Source of the DNA: IMCC2047 sp041395865
GTDB lineage: Bacteria; Pseudomonadota; Gammaproteobacteria; Pseudomonadales; IMCC2047
Assembly: GCA_041395865.1 (NCBI GenBank)
Contig: JAWKZQ010000007.1
Span: 1-64,000 of the forward strand
Length of the DNA stretch: 64,000 bases
Reading direction: 5' to 3'
Part shown: positions 42,727-50,342 of the stretch, in pieces
How positions within the stretch are numbered: position 1 is the first letter of the stretch
Layout of the letters: the number at the start of each line of letters is the position of its first letter
Notes under the pieces: generated by a model
What the model saw: the letters and a program-made list of their open reading frames with translations, nothing else
Database searches by the model: none
What the model was told of the DNA's origin: nothing
Translations under genes and position numbers: made by a program

Positions 42727-43695
42727 TTATTTTGAGCGGTTTAGGGCTTGTTTGGCGAGATCCCTGAGGGCGTCTCGGTAGGTGTTGTCAGGCAATTGAT
42801 CCAGTTGCTGGATGGCGAGGTTTGCCTCAAGTTCGGCCTGGTGAAGCGTGTAGGACAGCGCATCAGAGCTTTTGACCAGGGCGATAATCTGCTCAGCGTG
42901 CTCTGGTTTGTTTTCCTTGACCGCTTCGCGGATTAGCCGGGCGTTTTCCGGGGTGCTGTTCAGCAGTGTCTGAATAAGAGGGAGCGTCATTTTTCCCTCG
43001 GCGAGATCGTCGCCGACATTTTTACCCATCTCTTCCGCGGCGCCGTTGTAATCGAGCAGGTCGTCGACCAGTTGGAAGGTCATCCCCAGGTGAGCGCCGT
43101 ATTTTTTCAAGGCGAGCTGCTGCTCTTCGCTGACGCCGGAAAGTATGCCGGCTGTTTCGGCTGCGGCTTCGAACAGAATGGCCGTTTTGGCCTGGATGAC
43201 GTCACGGTATGCCTGTTCAGTGAGGTCCGGATTGCGGGCATTGGTGAGCTGGCACACTTCGCCTTCGGCAATTTGATTGGTGCAATTGGCCATGATGCTC
43301 ATGATCGGCAGGTTGCCCAGTTGCACCAGCATCTGAAAAGCGCGCGAATAAAGAAAGTCGCCCACCAGTACGCTGGGGGCATTGCCCCACACGGCATTGG
43401 CCGTGGAGCGACCGCGGCGCATTTCTGACATGTCGACGACGTCGTCGTGCAGCAGCGTTGCGGTATGGAGGAACTCGATAATGGCAGCCAGCAGGATGTG
43501 ATGCTTGCCTTCGTAGCTGCAGCAGTTGGCGGCTAATAGCACCAGCAAGGGACGAATGCGTTTGCCGCCGCTGTCGACCAGATACTGGCTGATGGTTTCC
43601 ACTAAATCCACGTCTGAGTGGAGCTGATCCAGAATCAATTGGTTGACGGCGGAAAAGTCTTCATCAACCACTTTGAAAATGCGTTTGGGATCCAT
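42727..43695 (-). CDS. ispB: Octaprenyl/polyprenyl diphosphate synthase
   Basis: IspB extends farnesyl diphosphate with IPP to form the ubiquinone side chain. The 322-residue protein has the two Asp-rich motifs, LLHDDVVDMSEMRRG and the second LVDDLLDY (QLVDDLLDYNG), plus GGKRIRPLLVLL near the N-terminus. ATG 43695 is preferred to the in-frame TTG at 43710 since it matches the family length. It diverges from rplU, the usual arrangement in gammaproteobacteria. Confidence 0.96.
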   Translation of the reverse strand: MDPKRIFKVVDEDFSAVNQLILDQLHSDVDLVETISQYLVDSGGKRIRPLLVLLAANCCSYEGKHHILLAAIIEFLHTATLLHDDVVDMSEMRRGRSTANAVWGNAPSVLVGDFLYSRAFQMLVQLGNLPIMSIMANCTNQIAEGEVCQLTNARNPDLTEQAYRDVIQAKTAILFEAAAETAGILSGVSEEQQLALKKYGAHLGMTFQLVDDLLDYNGAAEEMGKNVGDDLAEGKMTLPLIQTLLNSTPENARLIREAVKENKPEHAEQIIALVKSSDALSYTLHQAELEANLAIQQLDQLPDNTYRDALRDLAKQALNRSK

Positions 43696-43733
43696 CGAAA
43701 AAACGGCCAACTGTCTGTAAATAAAGGCCTCGA

Positions 43734-43762
43734 ATACTAGGTGGCGGGGCCTTGACTGTCAA
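43734..43762 (-). promoter_or_regulatory. Sigma-70 promoter of ispB
   Basis: On the minus strand TTGACA (consensus) and TAGTAT are 17 bases apart, about 40 bases before the ispB ATG. This is a strong match. Confidence 0.75.
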
Positions 43763-43842
43763 TAATGGGGAAATGAAAATAGCGCCGGTGCGGATCAATA
43801 GCAAAAAACCCTAAAATATGCTGTTTAATTGTTCTATTCAGC

Positions 43843-43871
43843 TTGCCTGTGTTTGTCCGATGCCGTAGAAT
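43843..43871 (+). promoter_or_regulatory. Sigma-70 promoter of rplU-rpmA
   Basis: TTGCCT and TAGAAT are separated by exactly 17 bases. Transcription would begin near 43878, giving a leader of about 130 bases before rplU. It lies in the 314-base divergent gap between ispB and rplU, which also holds the ispB promoter and the leader elements. Confidence 0.7.
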
Positions 43872-43874
43872 CAC

Positions 43875-43933
43875 GGCCCCTATTGACCCTACCCAGTTTT
43901 GGGGTGTGCAGCATACAGTCCACTGTCGGGGCC
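43875..43933 (+). promoter_or_regulatory. Predicted structured 5' leader of rplU
   Basis: GGCCCC at 43875-43880 can pair with GGGGCC at 43928-43933, enclosing two smaller hairpins: ACCC/GGGT (43891-43894 with 43902-43905) and ACAG-TCCA-CTGT (43915-43926). The result is a three-way junction at the very start of the predicted transcript. Ribosomal protein leaders often bind their own product to repress the operon; whether L21 or L27 does so here is inference. Confidence 0.45.
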
Positions 43934-43948
43934 AAGGGCTGGTTCAGA

Positions 43949-44026
43949 ATGTCTAAGCTAACAAGTCTGCGGCGGCGGCGCTTGGGCACAAAAGGTTTTG
44001 GAGAGCGATATGTACGCGATTATTAA
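43949..44026 (+). CDS. Candidate 25-codon Arg-rich leader peptide overlapping rplU
   Basis: A small frame from ATG 43949 encodes a 25-residue basic peptide with four consecutive Arg codons (CGG CGG CGG CGC) and ends 17 bases inside rplU, past its start codon. AAGGG lies upstream at a somewhat long distance. It may be a translated leader that couples to rplU or senses arginyl-tRNA supply, or may be chance. No homologue is known to me. Confidence 0.3.
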   Translation: MSKLTSLRRRRLGTKGFGERYVRDY

Positions 44027-44318
44027 AAGTGGCGGTAAACAGCACCGCGTTCAGGAAGGCCAGACACTGCGTGTTGAAAAGCTGGAGCTGGAAACGGGTG
44101 CTTCTGTAGATTTCGGTCAGGCCCTGCTGATTGGCAACGGCGATGACGTTAAAATCGGCGGTCCTTTTGTTGAAGGCAGTCAGGTAACAGGTGAAGTTGT
44201 TGCTCATGGTCGTGCCGACAAAGTGAATATCTTGAAATTCAAGCGTCGTAAGCACCATATGAAACGTATGGGGCACCGTCAGTGGTACACAGAAGTTAAG
44301 ATCACTGGCATTAAATAA
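44010..44318 (+). CDS. rplU: 50S ribosomal protein L21
   Basis: The 103-residue protein begins MYAIIKSGGKQHRV and has the family RKHHMKRMGHRQ basic region that binds 23S rRNA. Length equals that of E. coli L21. GGAG seven bases upstream supports ATG 44010; a longer frame from 43998 is not needed. It is followed after 33 bases by rpmA. Confidence 0.97.
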   Translation: MYAIIKSGGKQHRVQEGQTLRVEKLELETGASVDFGQALLIGNGDDVKIGGPFVEGSQVTGEVVAHGRADKVNILKFKRRKHHMKRMGHRQWYTEVKITGIK

Positions 44319-44351
44319 GCTTACGGACGAAAAGAAACGAGGAACTGAGGT

Positions 44352-44612
44352 ATGGCTCACAAGAAAGCAGGCGGTAGTACCAATAACGGCCGCGATTCGG
44401 AATCGAAACGACTTGGTGTTAAGCGCTTTGGCAGCCAGGTTGTTAAAGCGGGTAACATCATCGTTCGTCAGCGTGGTACGCACTTCCACCCGGGTGTAAA
44501 CGTTGGTTGTGGTAAAGATCACACCCTGTTTGCCCTGAAAGACGGCGTGGTAAAATTTGAAGTGAAAGGTGTTAAAAATCGCAAATACGTTAGCGTAGAA
44601 GCGAACGCCTAA
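44352..44612 (+). CDS. rpmA: 50S ribosomal protein L27
   Basis: The 86-residue protein begins MAHKKAGGSTNNGRDSES; the N-terminal tail reaches the peptidyl transferase centre. RLGVKRFGSQ and GNIIVRQRGTHFHPG are the family motif. An intact N-terminus shows no cleavage extension of the Firmicutes kind. A strong terminator follows. Confidence 0.98.
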   Translation: MAHKKAGGSTNNGRDSESKRLGVKRFGSQVVKAGNIIVRQRGTHFHPGVNVGCGKDHTLFALKDGVVKFEVKGVKNRKYVSVEANA

Positions 44613-44631
44613 GCACTGGCAAGTTTTTAAA

Positions 44632-44658
44632 AACCCCGCACTGCGGGGTTTTTTTTTG
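44632..44658 (+). terminator. Rho-independent terminator after rpmA
   Basis: Stem AACCCCGC/GCGGGGTT with an ACT loop is followed by about ten T. It separates rplU-rpmA from obgE. Confidence 0.92.
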
Positions 44659-44711
44659 CCTGTTTGCAGAAGGGTATCTTTGGAAGAGCATGTTTTTGGT
44701 ACACTGGCGCC

Positions 44712-45911
44712 ATGAAATTTTTTGATGAAGCACAAATTACAATTGAAGCGGGCAAGGGCGGCAATGGCTGCTTGAGTTTCCTGCGTGAAAAATACCGCCC
44801 TGAAGGCGGCCCTGACGGTGGCGACGGCGGCGACGGCGGCTCTGTATATATGGAAGCCAGCGATGCCATTAATACCTTGGTGGATTATCGTTATCAGCGA
44901 CGATACCGTGCTGAGTCGGGCCAGCCTGGCCGCGGGCGCAATTGCACGGGTGCCAGTGCGGATGATCTGATCTTGCAGGTGCCGGTGGGTACGACGGTGA
45001 TTGACCAGGATACCCGGGAAGTACTGGTGGACTTTACCGAGCCCGGGCAGCGCGCCATGATTGCCAAGGGCGGTTTTCACGGCTTGGGGAATACCCGGTT
45101 TAAGTCCAGTGTTAACCGCACGCCGCGGCAGACGACCAACGGCACGCCGGGTGAGTTCCGGAATATCCGCCTGGAGTTGAAAGTGATGGCCGATGTCGGC
45201 CTGCTGGGCTTGCCTAATGCGGGTAAATCCACCTTTATCCGTGCTGTGTCGGCGGCCAAGCCCAAGGTTGCAAACTATCCCTTTACGACGCTGGCGCCCA
45301 ATCTGGGCGTGGTGAGCCTGAACCGGCATCGCAGTTTTGTGGTTGCCGACATCCCGGGTATTATCGAGGGCGCTGCGGAGGGGGCCGGTTTAGGATTCCA
45401 GTTCCTGCGCCATGTGTCGCGAACGCGCCTGCTGCTGCATATCGTCGATATGGCGCCCTATGACGGGACCGATCCGGCCGATGCGGTGGATTGTATCTAT
45501 CATGAAATGGAAAAATTCAGCCCGACATTGGCTCAGCGTGAGCGCTGGCTGGTGCTGAATAAGCTGGATATGCTGCCCGAAGATGAACGCGAAGCGCGCT
45601 GCCTGGAAATTATCGAGAAGCTCGAGTGGCAAGGCCCAGTGTACCGAATTTCGGCAATCCAGAGCGAAGGTACCCAGGCGCTGTGCCAGGATATTATGAA
45701 TCACATCGAGCAGTGCCGGTGTGAAGAGGCTGAAAATCCGGAGGCTGCGGAGCGTGAGCGCCAGATTAAAGTCGCCATGGAAGAGGAGGCGCGTGCCTGT
45801 ATCCAGGCTCATCACGAGGCCAGGGCGCGTCGTAAAGCGGCCGCCAAGGACGACGATGACGATGATTTTGATGATGACGACTATGATGTCGATGTCGAAT
45901 ATGTGCCTTAG
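44712..45911 (+). CDS. obgE: GTPase Obg/CgtA
   Basis: ObgE is an essential GTPase that binds the 50S subunit and links growth to ppGpp. The 399-residue protein has the glycine-rich Obg domain (MKFFDEAQITIEAGKGGNG; about 1-158), then the G domain with GLPNAGKSTFI, DIPGIIEGAAEGAG and NKLD. The C-terminus is a long acidic tail with about fifteen Asp residues (around 378-396), typical of gammaproteobacterial ObgE. ATG 44712 begins the family start; an upstream frame is ignored. It lies 60 bases before proB. Confidence 0.97.
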   Translation: MKFFDEAQITIEAGKGGNGCLSFLREKYRPEGGPDGGDGGDGGSVYMEASDAINTLVDYRYQRRYRAESGQPGRGRNCTGASADDLILQVPVGTTVIDQDTREVLVDFTEPGQRAMIAKGGFHGLGNTRFKSSVNRTPRQTTNGTPGEFRNIRLELKVMADVGLLGLPNAGKSTFIRAVSAAKPKVANYPFTTLAPNLGVVSLNRHRSFVVADIPGIIEGAAEGAGLGFQFLRHVSRTRLLLHIVDMAPYDGTDPADAVDCIYHEMEKFSPTLAQRERWLVLNKLDMLPEDEREARCLEIIEKLEWQGPVYRISAIQSEGTQALCQDIMNHIEQCRCEEAENPEAAERERQIKVAMEEEARACIQAHHEARARRKAAAKDDDDDDFDDDDYDVDVEYVP

Positions 45912-45971
45912 TCCAGGGCTTTGTTCCTTCAATTAAAGTATTAATTGCCTACTGACGAATGGAGTTGGTGC

Positions 45972-47105
45972 GTGAGTCTGCAAAACGAGTGGCAAAAAAT
46001 TGGTGAATCGAAACGCTGGGTCGTGAAGATCGGCAGCGCCCTGCTGACCGCGGATGGACAGGGGCTTGATACCGCGTCCATCTCTGACTGGGTTGCCCAG
46101 CTGGCCTGGTTACGGCAACAGGGGTTGGAAATCGTGTTGGTTTCTTCCGGCTCTATTGCCGAGGGCATGACCCGCTTGGGAATGAAAACGCGTCCCCATG
46201 AGGTGCACCGACTGCAGGCTGCCGCCGCAGTCGGGCAAATGGGGTTGGTGCAGACCTACGAATCCAACTTTCAGCGCTATCAAATGCACACGGCCCAGAT
46301 TTTGCTCACCCATGACGACCTCTCCAGCCGTCAGCGTTATCTCAATGCCCGCAGCACCATTCGGGAGTTGCTGAGCCTGGGGGTTATCCCGATCATTAAT
46401 GAAAACGATACCATCGTGACCGATGAAATTCGGTTTGGTGATAATGATTCGCTGGGTGCCCTGGTTACTAATCTCGTGGAAGCGGATACCCTGATTATTC
46501 TGACGGATCAGTTGGGATTGCATCGCAGTGATCCGCGCAAAAATCCGGATGCGCCGGTGGTGTCGGAAGCCTATGCTCACGATGCAGCGCTGAATGGGAT
46601 GGCCGGTGGCAGTGCCGGCGCGTTGGGGCAGGGCGGCATGGCGACCAAAATTAATGCCGGCCGTCTGGCGGCGCGTTCCGGTGCCTGTACCGTGATTGTT
46701 GGAGGGCGCCAGGAAAATGTGCTGCGGCGGCTCTATGAAGGTGAGCGCTTGGGTACTCTGCTGGTGCCTGATCTTGAAAAGCAGGCGGCACGCAAGCAGT
46801 GGCTGGCAGGGCATTTACAGGCCAAGGGAACGCTGGTTTTGGACGATGGCGCCGTCAGGGTACTCAGGCAGAAAGGCAAGAGCCTGTTATCGGTTGGGGT
46901 TTCCAGTGTGCGCGGTAATTTTGTGCGCGGCGATATGGTGACCTGCGAAAGCGCTTCCGGGGAGCGCGTGGCTCGAGGGCTGGTGAACTATAACAATGTT
47001 GAAGTGCTGAAGATTTGCGGCAAATCCAGCGATGAAATTGAAGCGCTGCTGGGCTATGTCAGTGAGCCTGAATTGATCCACCGGGATAATTTAGTGGTCT
47101 TTTAA
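45972..47105 (+). CDS. proB: Glutamate 5-kinase
   Basis: ProB phosphorylates glutamate in the first step of proline synthesis. The 377-residue protein combines an amino-acid-kinase domain (RWVVKIGSALLT, LVSSGSIAEGM, NENDTIVTDEIRFGDND, GGMATKINAGRLAARSG) with a C-terminal PUA domain (about 280-370). GTG 45972 has GGAG seven bases upstream; it replaces the TTG 27 bases earlier. proA is not adjacent, as in Pseudomonas. A bidirectional terminator follows. Confidence 0.96.
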   Translation: MSLQNEWQKIGESKRWVVKIGSALLTADGQGLDTASISDWVAQLAWLRQQGLEIVLVSSGSIAEGMTRLGMKTRPHEVHRLQAAAAVGQMGLVQTYESNFQRYQMHTAQILLTHDDLSSRQRYLNARSTIRELLSLGVIPIINENDTIVTDEIRFGDNDSLGALVTNLVEADTLIILTDQLGLHRSDPRKNPDAPVVSEAYAHDAALNGMAGGSAGALGQGGMATKINAGRLAARSGACTVIVGGRQENVLRRLYEGERLGTLLVPDLEKQAARKQWLAGHLQAKGTLVLDDGAVRVLRQKGKSLLSVGVSSVRGNFVRGDMVTCESASGERVARGLVNYNNVEVLKICGKSSDEIEALLGYVSEPELIHRDNLVVF

Positions 47106-47133
47106 ACGACGAGCCTGTCAGTGGAGCAGATAT

Positions 47134-47162
47134 AAAAAAACCGGCCATTGGCCGGTTTTTTT
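47134..47162. terminator. Bidirectional terminator between proB and rpsT
   Basis: Stem CCGGCC/GGCCGG with an ATT loop is flanked by an A run on one side and a T run on the other, so it can end both the proB transcript and the converging rpsT transcript. Confidence 0.92.
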
Positions 47163-47183
47163 ATTCGAAACGCTGGGCTTGGC

Positions 47184-47453
47184 TTAGGCGGCTTTCAGCG
47201 CCTTAACCTTGGCGTTCAGGCGGCTTTTCCAGCGCGCTGCTTTGTTCTTTTTGACGATGCCTTTGTTGACCATGGAGTCAATCTTGGGCTGAGCGGCTAC
47301 AAACGCAGCCTGTGCAGCATCGTATTCGCCAGCGTTGATGGCGGCGATAACTTTTTTAACGGAAGTGCGTACCAGAGAACGCAGGCTTGCGTTGTGAGCC
47401 CGACGTTTTACTGTTTGGCGTGCGCGTTTTTTAGATCCTGGATTGTTTGCCAC
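47184..47453 (-). CDS. rpsT: 30S ribosomal protein S20
   Basis: The 89-residue basic protein begins ANNPGSKKRARQTVKRR and ends RLNAKVKALKA, as in the family. It binds 16S rRNA early in 30S assembly. The start codon is GTG with GAGGAG eight bases upstream; in E. coli the gene starts with UUG and is autoregulated through that weak start, so a non-ATG start may serve the same role here. Confidence 0.97.
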   Translation of the reverse strand: MANNPGSKKRARQTVKRRAHNASLRSLVRTSVKKVIAAINAGEYDAAQAAFVAAQPKIDSMVNKGIVKKNKAARWKSRLNAKVKALKAA

Positions 47454-47514
47454 AGTTTGGCTCCTCGGTAAAAATTTTGTCTTACAAAAATGGGTTTTAA
47501 ATTCAAGGGCGCGA

Positions 47515-47543
47515 ACTATGCCCTGTCAATGCCTTAATGTCAA
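47515..47543 (-). promoter_or_regulatory. Sigma-70 promoter of rpsT
   Basis: On the minus strand TTGACA is 17 bases from CATAGT, about 62 bases before the rpsT GTG. Confidence 0.65.
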
Positions 47544-47700
47544 TATTTTTATATTGTTGGGCGGCGAAGCATTGTAGCCTAATCGTACGGGAATAGTTAG
47601 CTTTTCGGCGAGGGTAAAGTCGTGCCGGGAACTGGTTTAAGGGCTCTGATAAGGCTATGATGCCGCGAACCTCAAATAAGCGGAAGATACACTGAATCGT

Positions 47701-49272
47701 ATGCAGGAAAAGAATGCGCAGGTTGCTGCGCCCAGTGTAAAAAATGGGTCACGGCTCAAGTCTACGGGTATCGTGGGCGGCTGCACCCTGTTGTCACGTA
47801 TCTTGGGGTTAGTACGCGATATTGTCATTGCCCATTTTGTGGGGGCGTCAGCCAGCGCTGACGCGTTTTTTGTCGCCTTCAAAATTCCCAACTTCCTGCG
47901 TCGTTTGTTTGCCGAAGGGGCCTTTGCCCAGGCCTTTGTGCCGGTGCTGTCGGAGTACCAGACCAAGCGTGATCATGCCGCAGTTAAGTCGCTGGTGGAT
48001 CATGTGGCCGGTTCGCTGGGGCTGACGCTGACACTGCTGACGATGATAGGCATTGCTGCTGCTCCCCTGTTGGCAATGTTGTTTGCGCCGGGCTTTTTCC
48101 AGTACGAGGAAAAACTGGGGTTAACGGCGGAATTGCTACGCCTGACGTTCCCCTATTTGTTATTGATTTCGCTGACGGCTTTTGCCGGCTCCGTGTTGAA
48201 TAGCTATGGGCGTTTTGCTGTGCCGGCTTTTACGCCGGTACTGCTGAATATCTCACTGATCAGTTGTGCGCTCTTTATGGCGCCGGTTTTGGAAAACCCG
48301 GTGATGGCGTTGGGGTGGGGCGTGCTGATTGCCGGTTCTGTCCAGCTGCTGTTCCAGCTGCCTTTTTTGGCAAGATTACACCTGCTGCCGACCCCCCGTG
48401 TGAATCGACAGCACGAAGGGGTGAAGCAGATTCTCAAGCTGATGGTGCCAGCCCTGTTTGGGGTATCGGTCAGCCAGATAAACCTGTTGCTGGATACCGT
48501 GCTGGCCTCTTTCCTGCAAACGGGAAGTGTGTCCTGGTTGTATTACTCGGATCGCCTTGTCGAGCTGCCGCTGGGTGTGTTTGGTATTGCCATTGCGACG
48601 GTGATTCTGCCGAGTTTGTCGCGGCAGCATGTCAGTGCATCTGTTGAGGAATTCCGGGGAACGCTGGATTGGGCCCTGCGGCTGGTTTGTTTGCTGGCAT
48701 TCCCGGCGGCGTTGGCGCTGTTTGTGTTGGCTGAGCCGTTGATCATGACGCTGTTCCAGTATGGGGCGATGACGCCGCGGGATGTCGAAATGGCCGCGAT
48801 GAGCCTAAGAGCCTATTCGCTGGGCTTGCTGGCCTTTATGTTGATTAAGGTCCTGGCGCCTGGTTACTTTTCCCGCCAGGACACGAAAACGCCGGTGAAA
48901 ATTGCCGTGTGGGCCATGGTGGCCAATATGGCGCTGAACCTGGCTTTGATCTGGCCGTTGCAGCATGCCGGGTTGGCGCTGGCAACCTCGCTGTCGGCAT
49001 TTTTGAATGCGGGACTGTTGTTTGCCGGGCTGTATCGGTTGGGTATCTATCGCCCGCTGGCAGGCTGGGGGAAGATGGGGTTGCGGATGCTCCTGGCTAA
49101 TGGCGCCATGGTGGCCGTTATCCTTTGGCTATGTGCTGAGAGTCGGCACTGGCTGGATTGGTCGGTTTGGCAGCGCGCCTGGCAATTGGGCGGGCTTTGT
49201 TTGGCGGGTGTGGCGGTATACGCTGTCGTGCTCGTTGCGAGCGGCCTAAGATTGCGTCATTTGCGCCACTAA
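47701..49272 (+). CDS. murJ: Lipid II flippase MurJ
   Basis: MurJ flips lipid II to the outer face of the inner membrane for peptidoglycan synthesis. The 523-residue protein has about 14 membrane segments. Typical stretches are GGCTLLSRILGLVRDIVIA, AFFVAFKIPNFLRRLFAEGAFAQAF with the conserved Arg, and PGYFSRQDTKTPVKIA. It starts 247 bases from the divergent rpsT; a TATGAT -10 element at 47656-47661 is present without a good -35. It is followed by ribF. Confidence 0.96.
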   Translation: MQEKNAQVAAPSVKNGSRLKSTGIVGGCTLLSRILGLVRDIVIAHFVGASASADAFFVAFKIPNFLRRLFAEGAFAQAFVPVLSEYQTKRDHAAVKSLVDHVAGSLGLTLTLLTMIGIAAAPLLAMLFAPGFFQYEEKLGLTAELLRLTFPYLLLISLTAFAGSVLNSYGRFAVPAFTPVLLNISLISCALFMAPVLENPVMALGWGVLIAGSVQLLFQLPFLARLHLLPTPRVNRQHEGVKQILKLMVPALFGVSVSQINLLLDTVLASFLQTGSVSWLYYSDRLVELPLGVFGIAIATVILPSLSRQHVSASVEEFRGTLDWALRLVCLLAFPAALALFVLAEPLIMTLFQYGAMTPRDVEMAAMSLRAYSLGLLAFMLIKVLAPGYFSRQDTKTPVKIAVWAMVANMALNLALIWPLQHAGLALATSLSAFLNAGLLFAGLYRLGIYRPLAGWGKMGLRMLLANGAMVAVILWLCAESRHWLDWSVWQRAWQLGGLCLAGVAVYAVVLVASGLRLRHLRH

Positions 49273-49360
49273 TTCCCTGAATTTGCAATGTAAAGGCATA
49301 TTCCCGTTAAGGTGGATACGCTATAATCGCGCCTTTGCGAGCGGATTATCTTTAACGACT

Positions 49361-50308
49361 ATGGAATTGATCAGAGGGCTGCATAATCTCGACGTTTACC
49401 GGCGTAAATTCCCGGCGCAGCAGTGTGTGCTGACCATCGGGAATTTTGACGGAGTGCATTGCGGACACCAGATGATTTTGCAGCAGCTGCGTGAAAAAGC
49501 CAGCGAGCTTAACCTGCCTGCGACGGTCATGGTGTTTGAGCCGCAGCCGCTGGAGTTTTTTGCAGGTCAGGGCGCCCCCGCGCGATTGACGCCTTTTCGG
49601 GAGAAGGTCCGCCTGTTGGCCGAGGCAGGTGTCGATACGGTTATTTGCCTGCACTTTACCGAGGCGGTTCGCTGCCTGTCCGCGCAGGACTTCGTCAAGG
49701 ATATCCTGGTTGACCGTTTAGGGGTGAAATACCTGATTGTTGGCGACGATTTCCGTTTTGGTCGTAAGCAAAGCGGCGATTACCCGATGTTGGAGCAGGC
49801 CGGCGAGCAGTATGGCTTCGGGGTTACCAACACCCATACGCTGGTCATGAATGGTCAGCGCGTGAGCAGCACGGCGGTTCGTACGGCATTGAATAACAGT
49901 GATTTTTCGCTGGCTGAACAACTGTTGGCGCGCCCCTACTCGATTTCCGGGCGAGTGATGTACGGCCAGCAGTTGGGACGTACTATCGGTGTGCCGACGG
50001 CCAACCTGGCGCTTAAGGGGAAAAAAGCGCCGCTGGAAGGTGTCTTCGCCGTCGAGGTTGCAGGTCTGGAGGAAGACAAGCTGGTGCAGGGCGTGGCCAA
50101 TGTCGGCGTACGTCCGACTGTGGGTGGCAAAGTGCCGGTTCTGGAGGTGCATCTGTTTGATTTTAACCGGTCGATCTATGGCGAGCACATCCGAGTGGTG
50201 TTCCGGAAAAAAATCCGCGATGAAAAGCGTTTTGAAGGGCTGGATGCGTTGAAAAAGCAGATCCAGCTGGATATCGACAGTGCCCGTCGGCACTTTGGTG
50301 CGGGTTAG
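49361..50308 (+). CDS. ribF: Bifunctional riboflavin kinase/FAD synthetase
   Basis: RibF makes FMN then FAD. The 315-residue protein has the N-terminal nucleotidyltransferase domain with TIGNFDGVHCGHQ near 26-38, and the C-terminal kinase domain with GRTIGVPTANL and the riboflavin-binding GVFAVEV. ATG 49361 gives the family start MELIRGLHNL; the frame is open upstream. It is 34 bases before ileS. Confidence 0.96.
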   Translation: MELIRGLHNLDVYRRKFPAQQCVLTIGNFDGVHCGHQMILQQLREKASELNLPATVMVFEPQPLEFFAGQGAPARLTPFREKVRLLAEAGVDTVICLHFTEAVRCLSAQDFVKDILVDRLGVKYLIVGDDFRFGRKQSGDYPMLEQAGEQYGFGVTNTHTLVMNGQRVSSTAVRTALNNSDFSLAEQLLARPYSISGRVMYGQQLGRTIGVPTANLALKGKKAPLEGVFAVEVAGLEEDKLVQGVANVGVRPTVGGKVPVLEVHLFDFNRSIYGEHIRVVFRKKIRDEKRFEGLDALKKQIQLDIDSARRHFGAG

Positions 50309-50342
50309 CCGCCAATCTAATTGACGAAATTTTTGAACTGAT

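Noticed and set aside
44815..44841. GGCGACGGC triplet repeat in obgE
   Set aside because: It encodes the glycine-rich Obg loop (Gly-Gly-Asp repeats), conserved in the protein family, not an independent repeat element.
43953..45329. 458-codon open frame on the minus strand across rplU, rpmA and obgE
   Set aside because: It is antisense to three highly conserved genes and has no recognisable domains; high GC at third positions keeps the reverse frame open.
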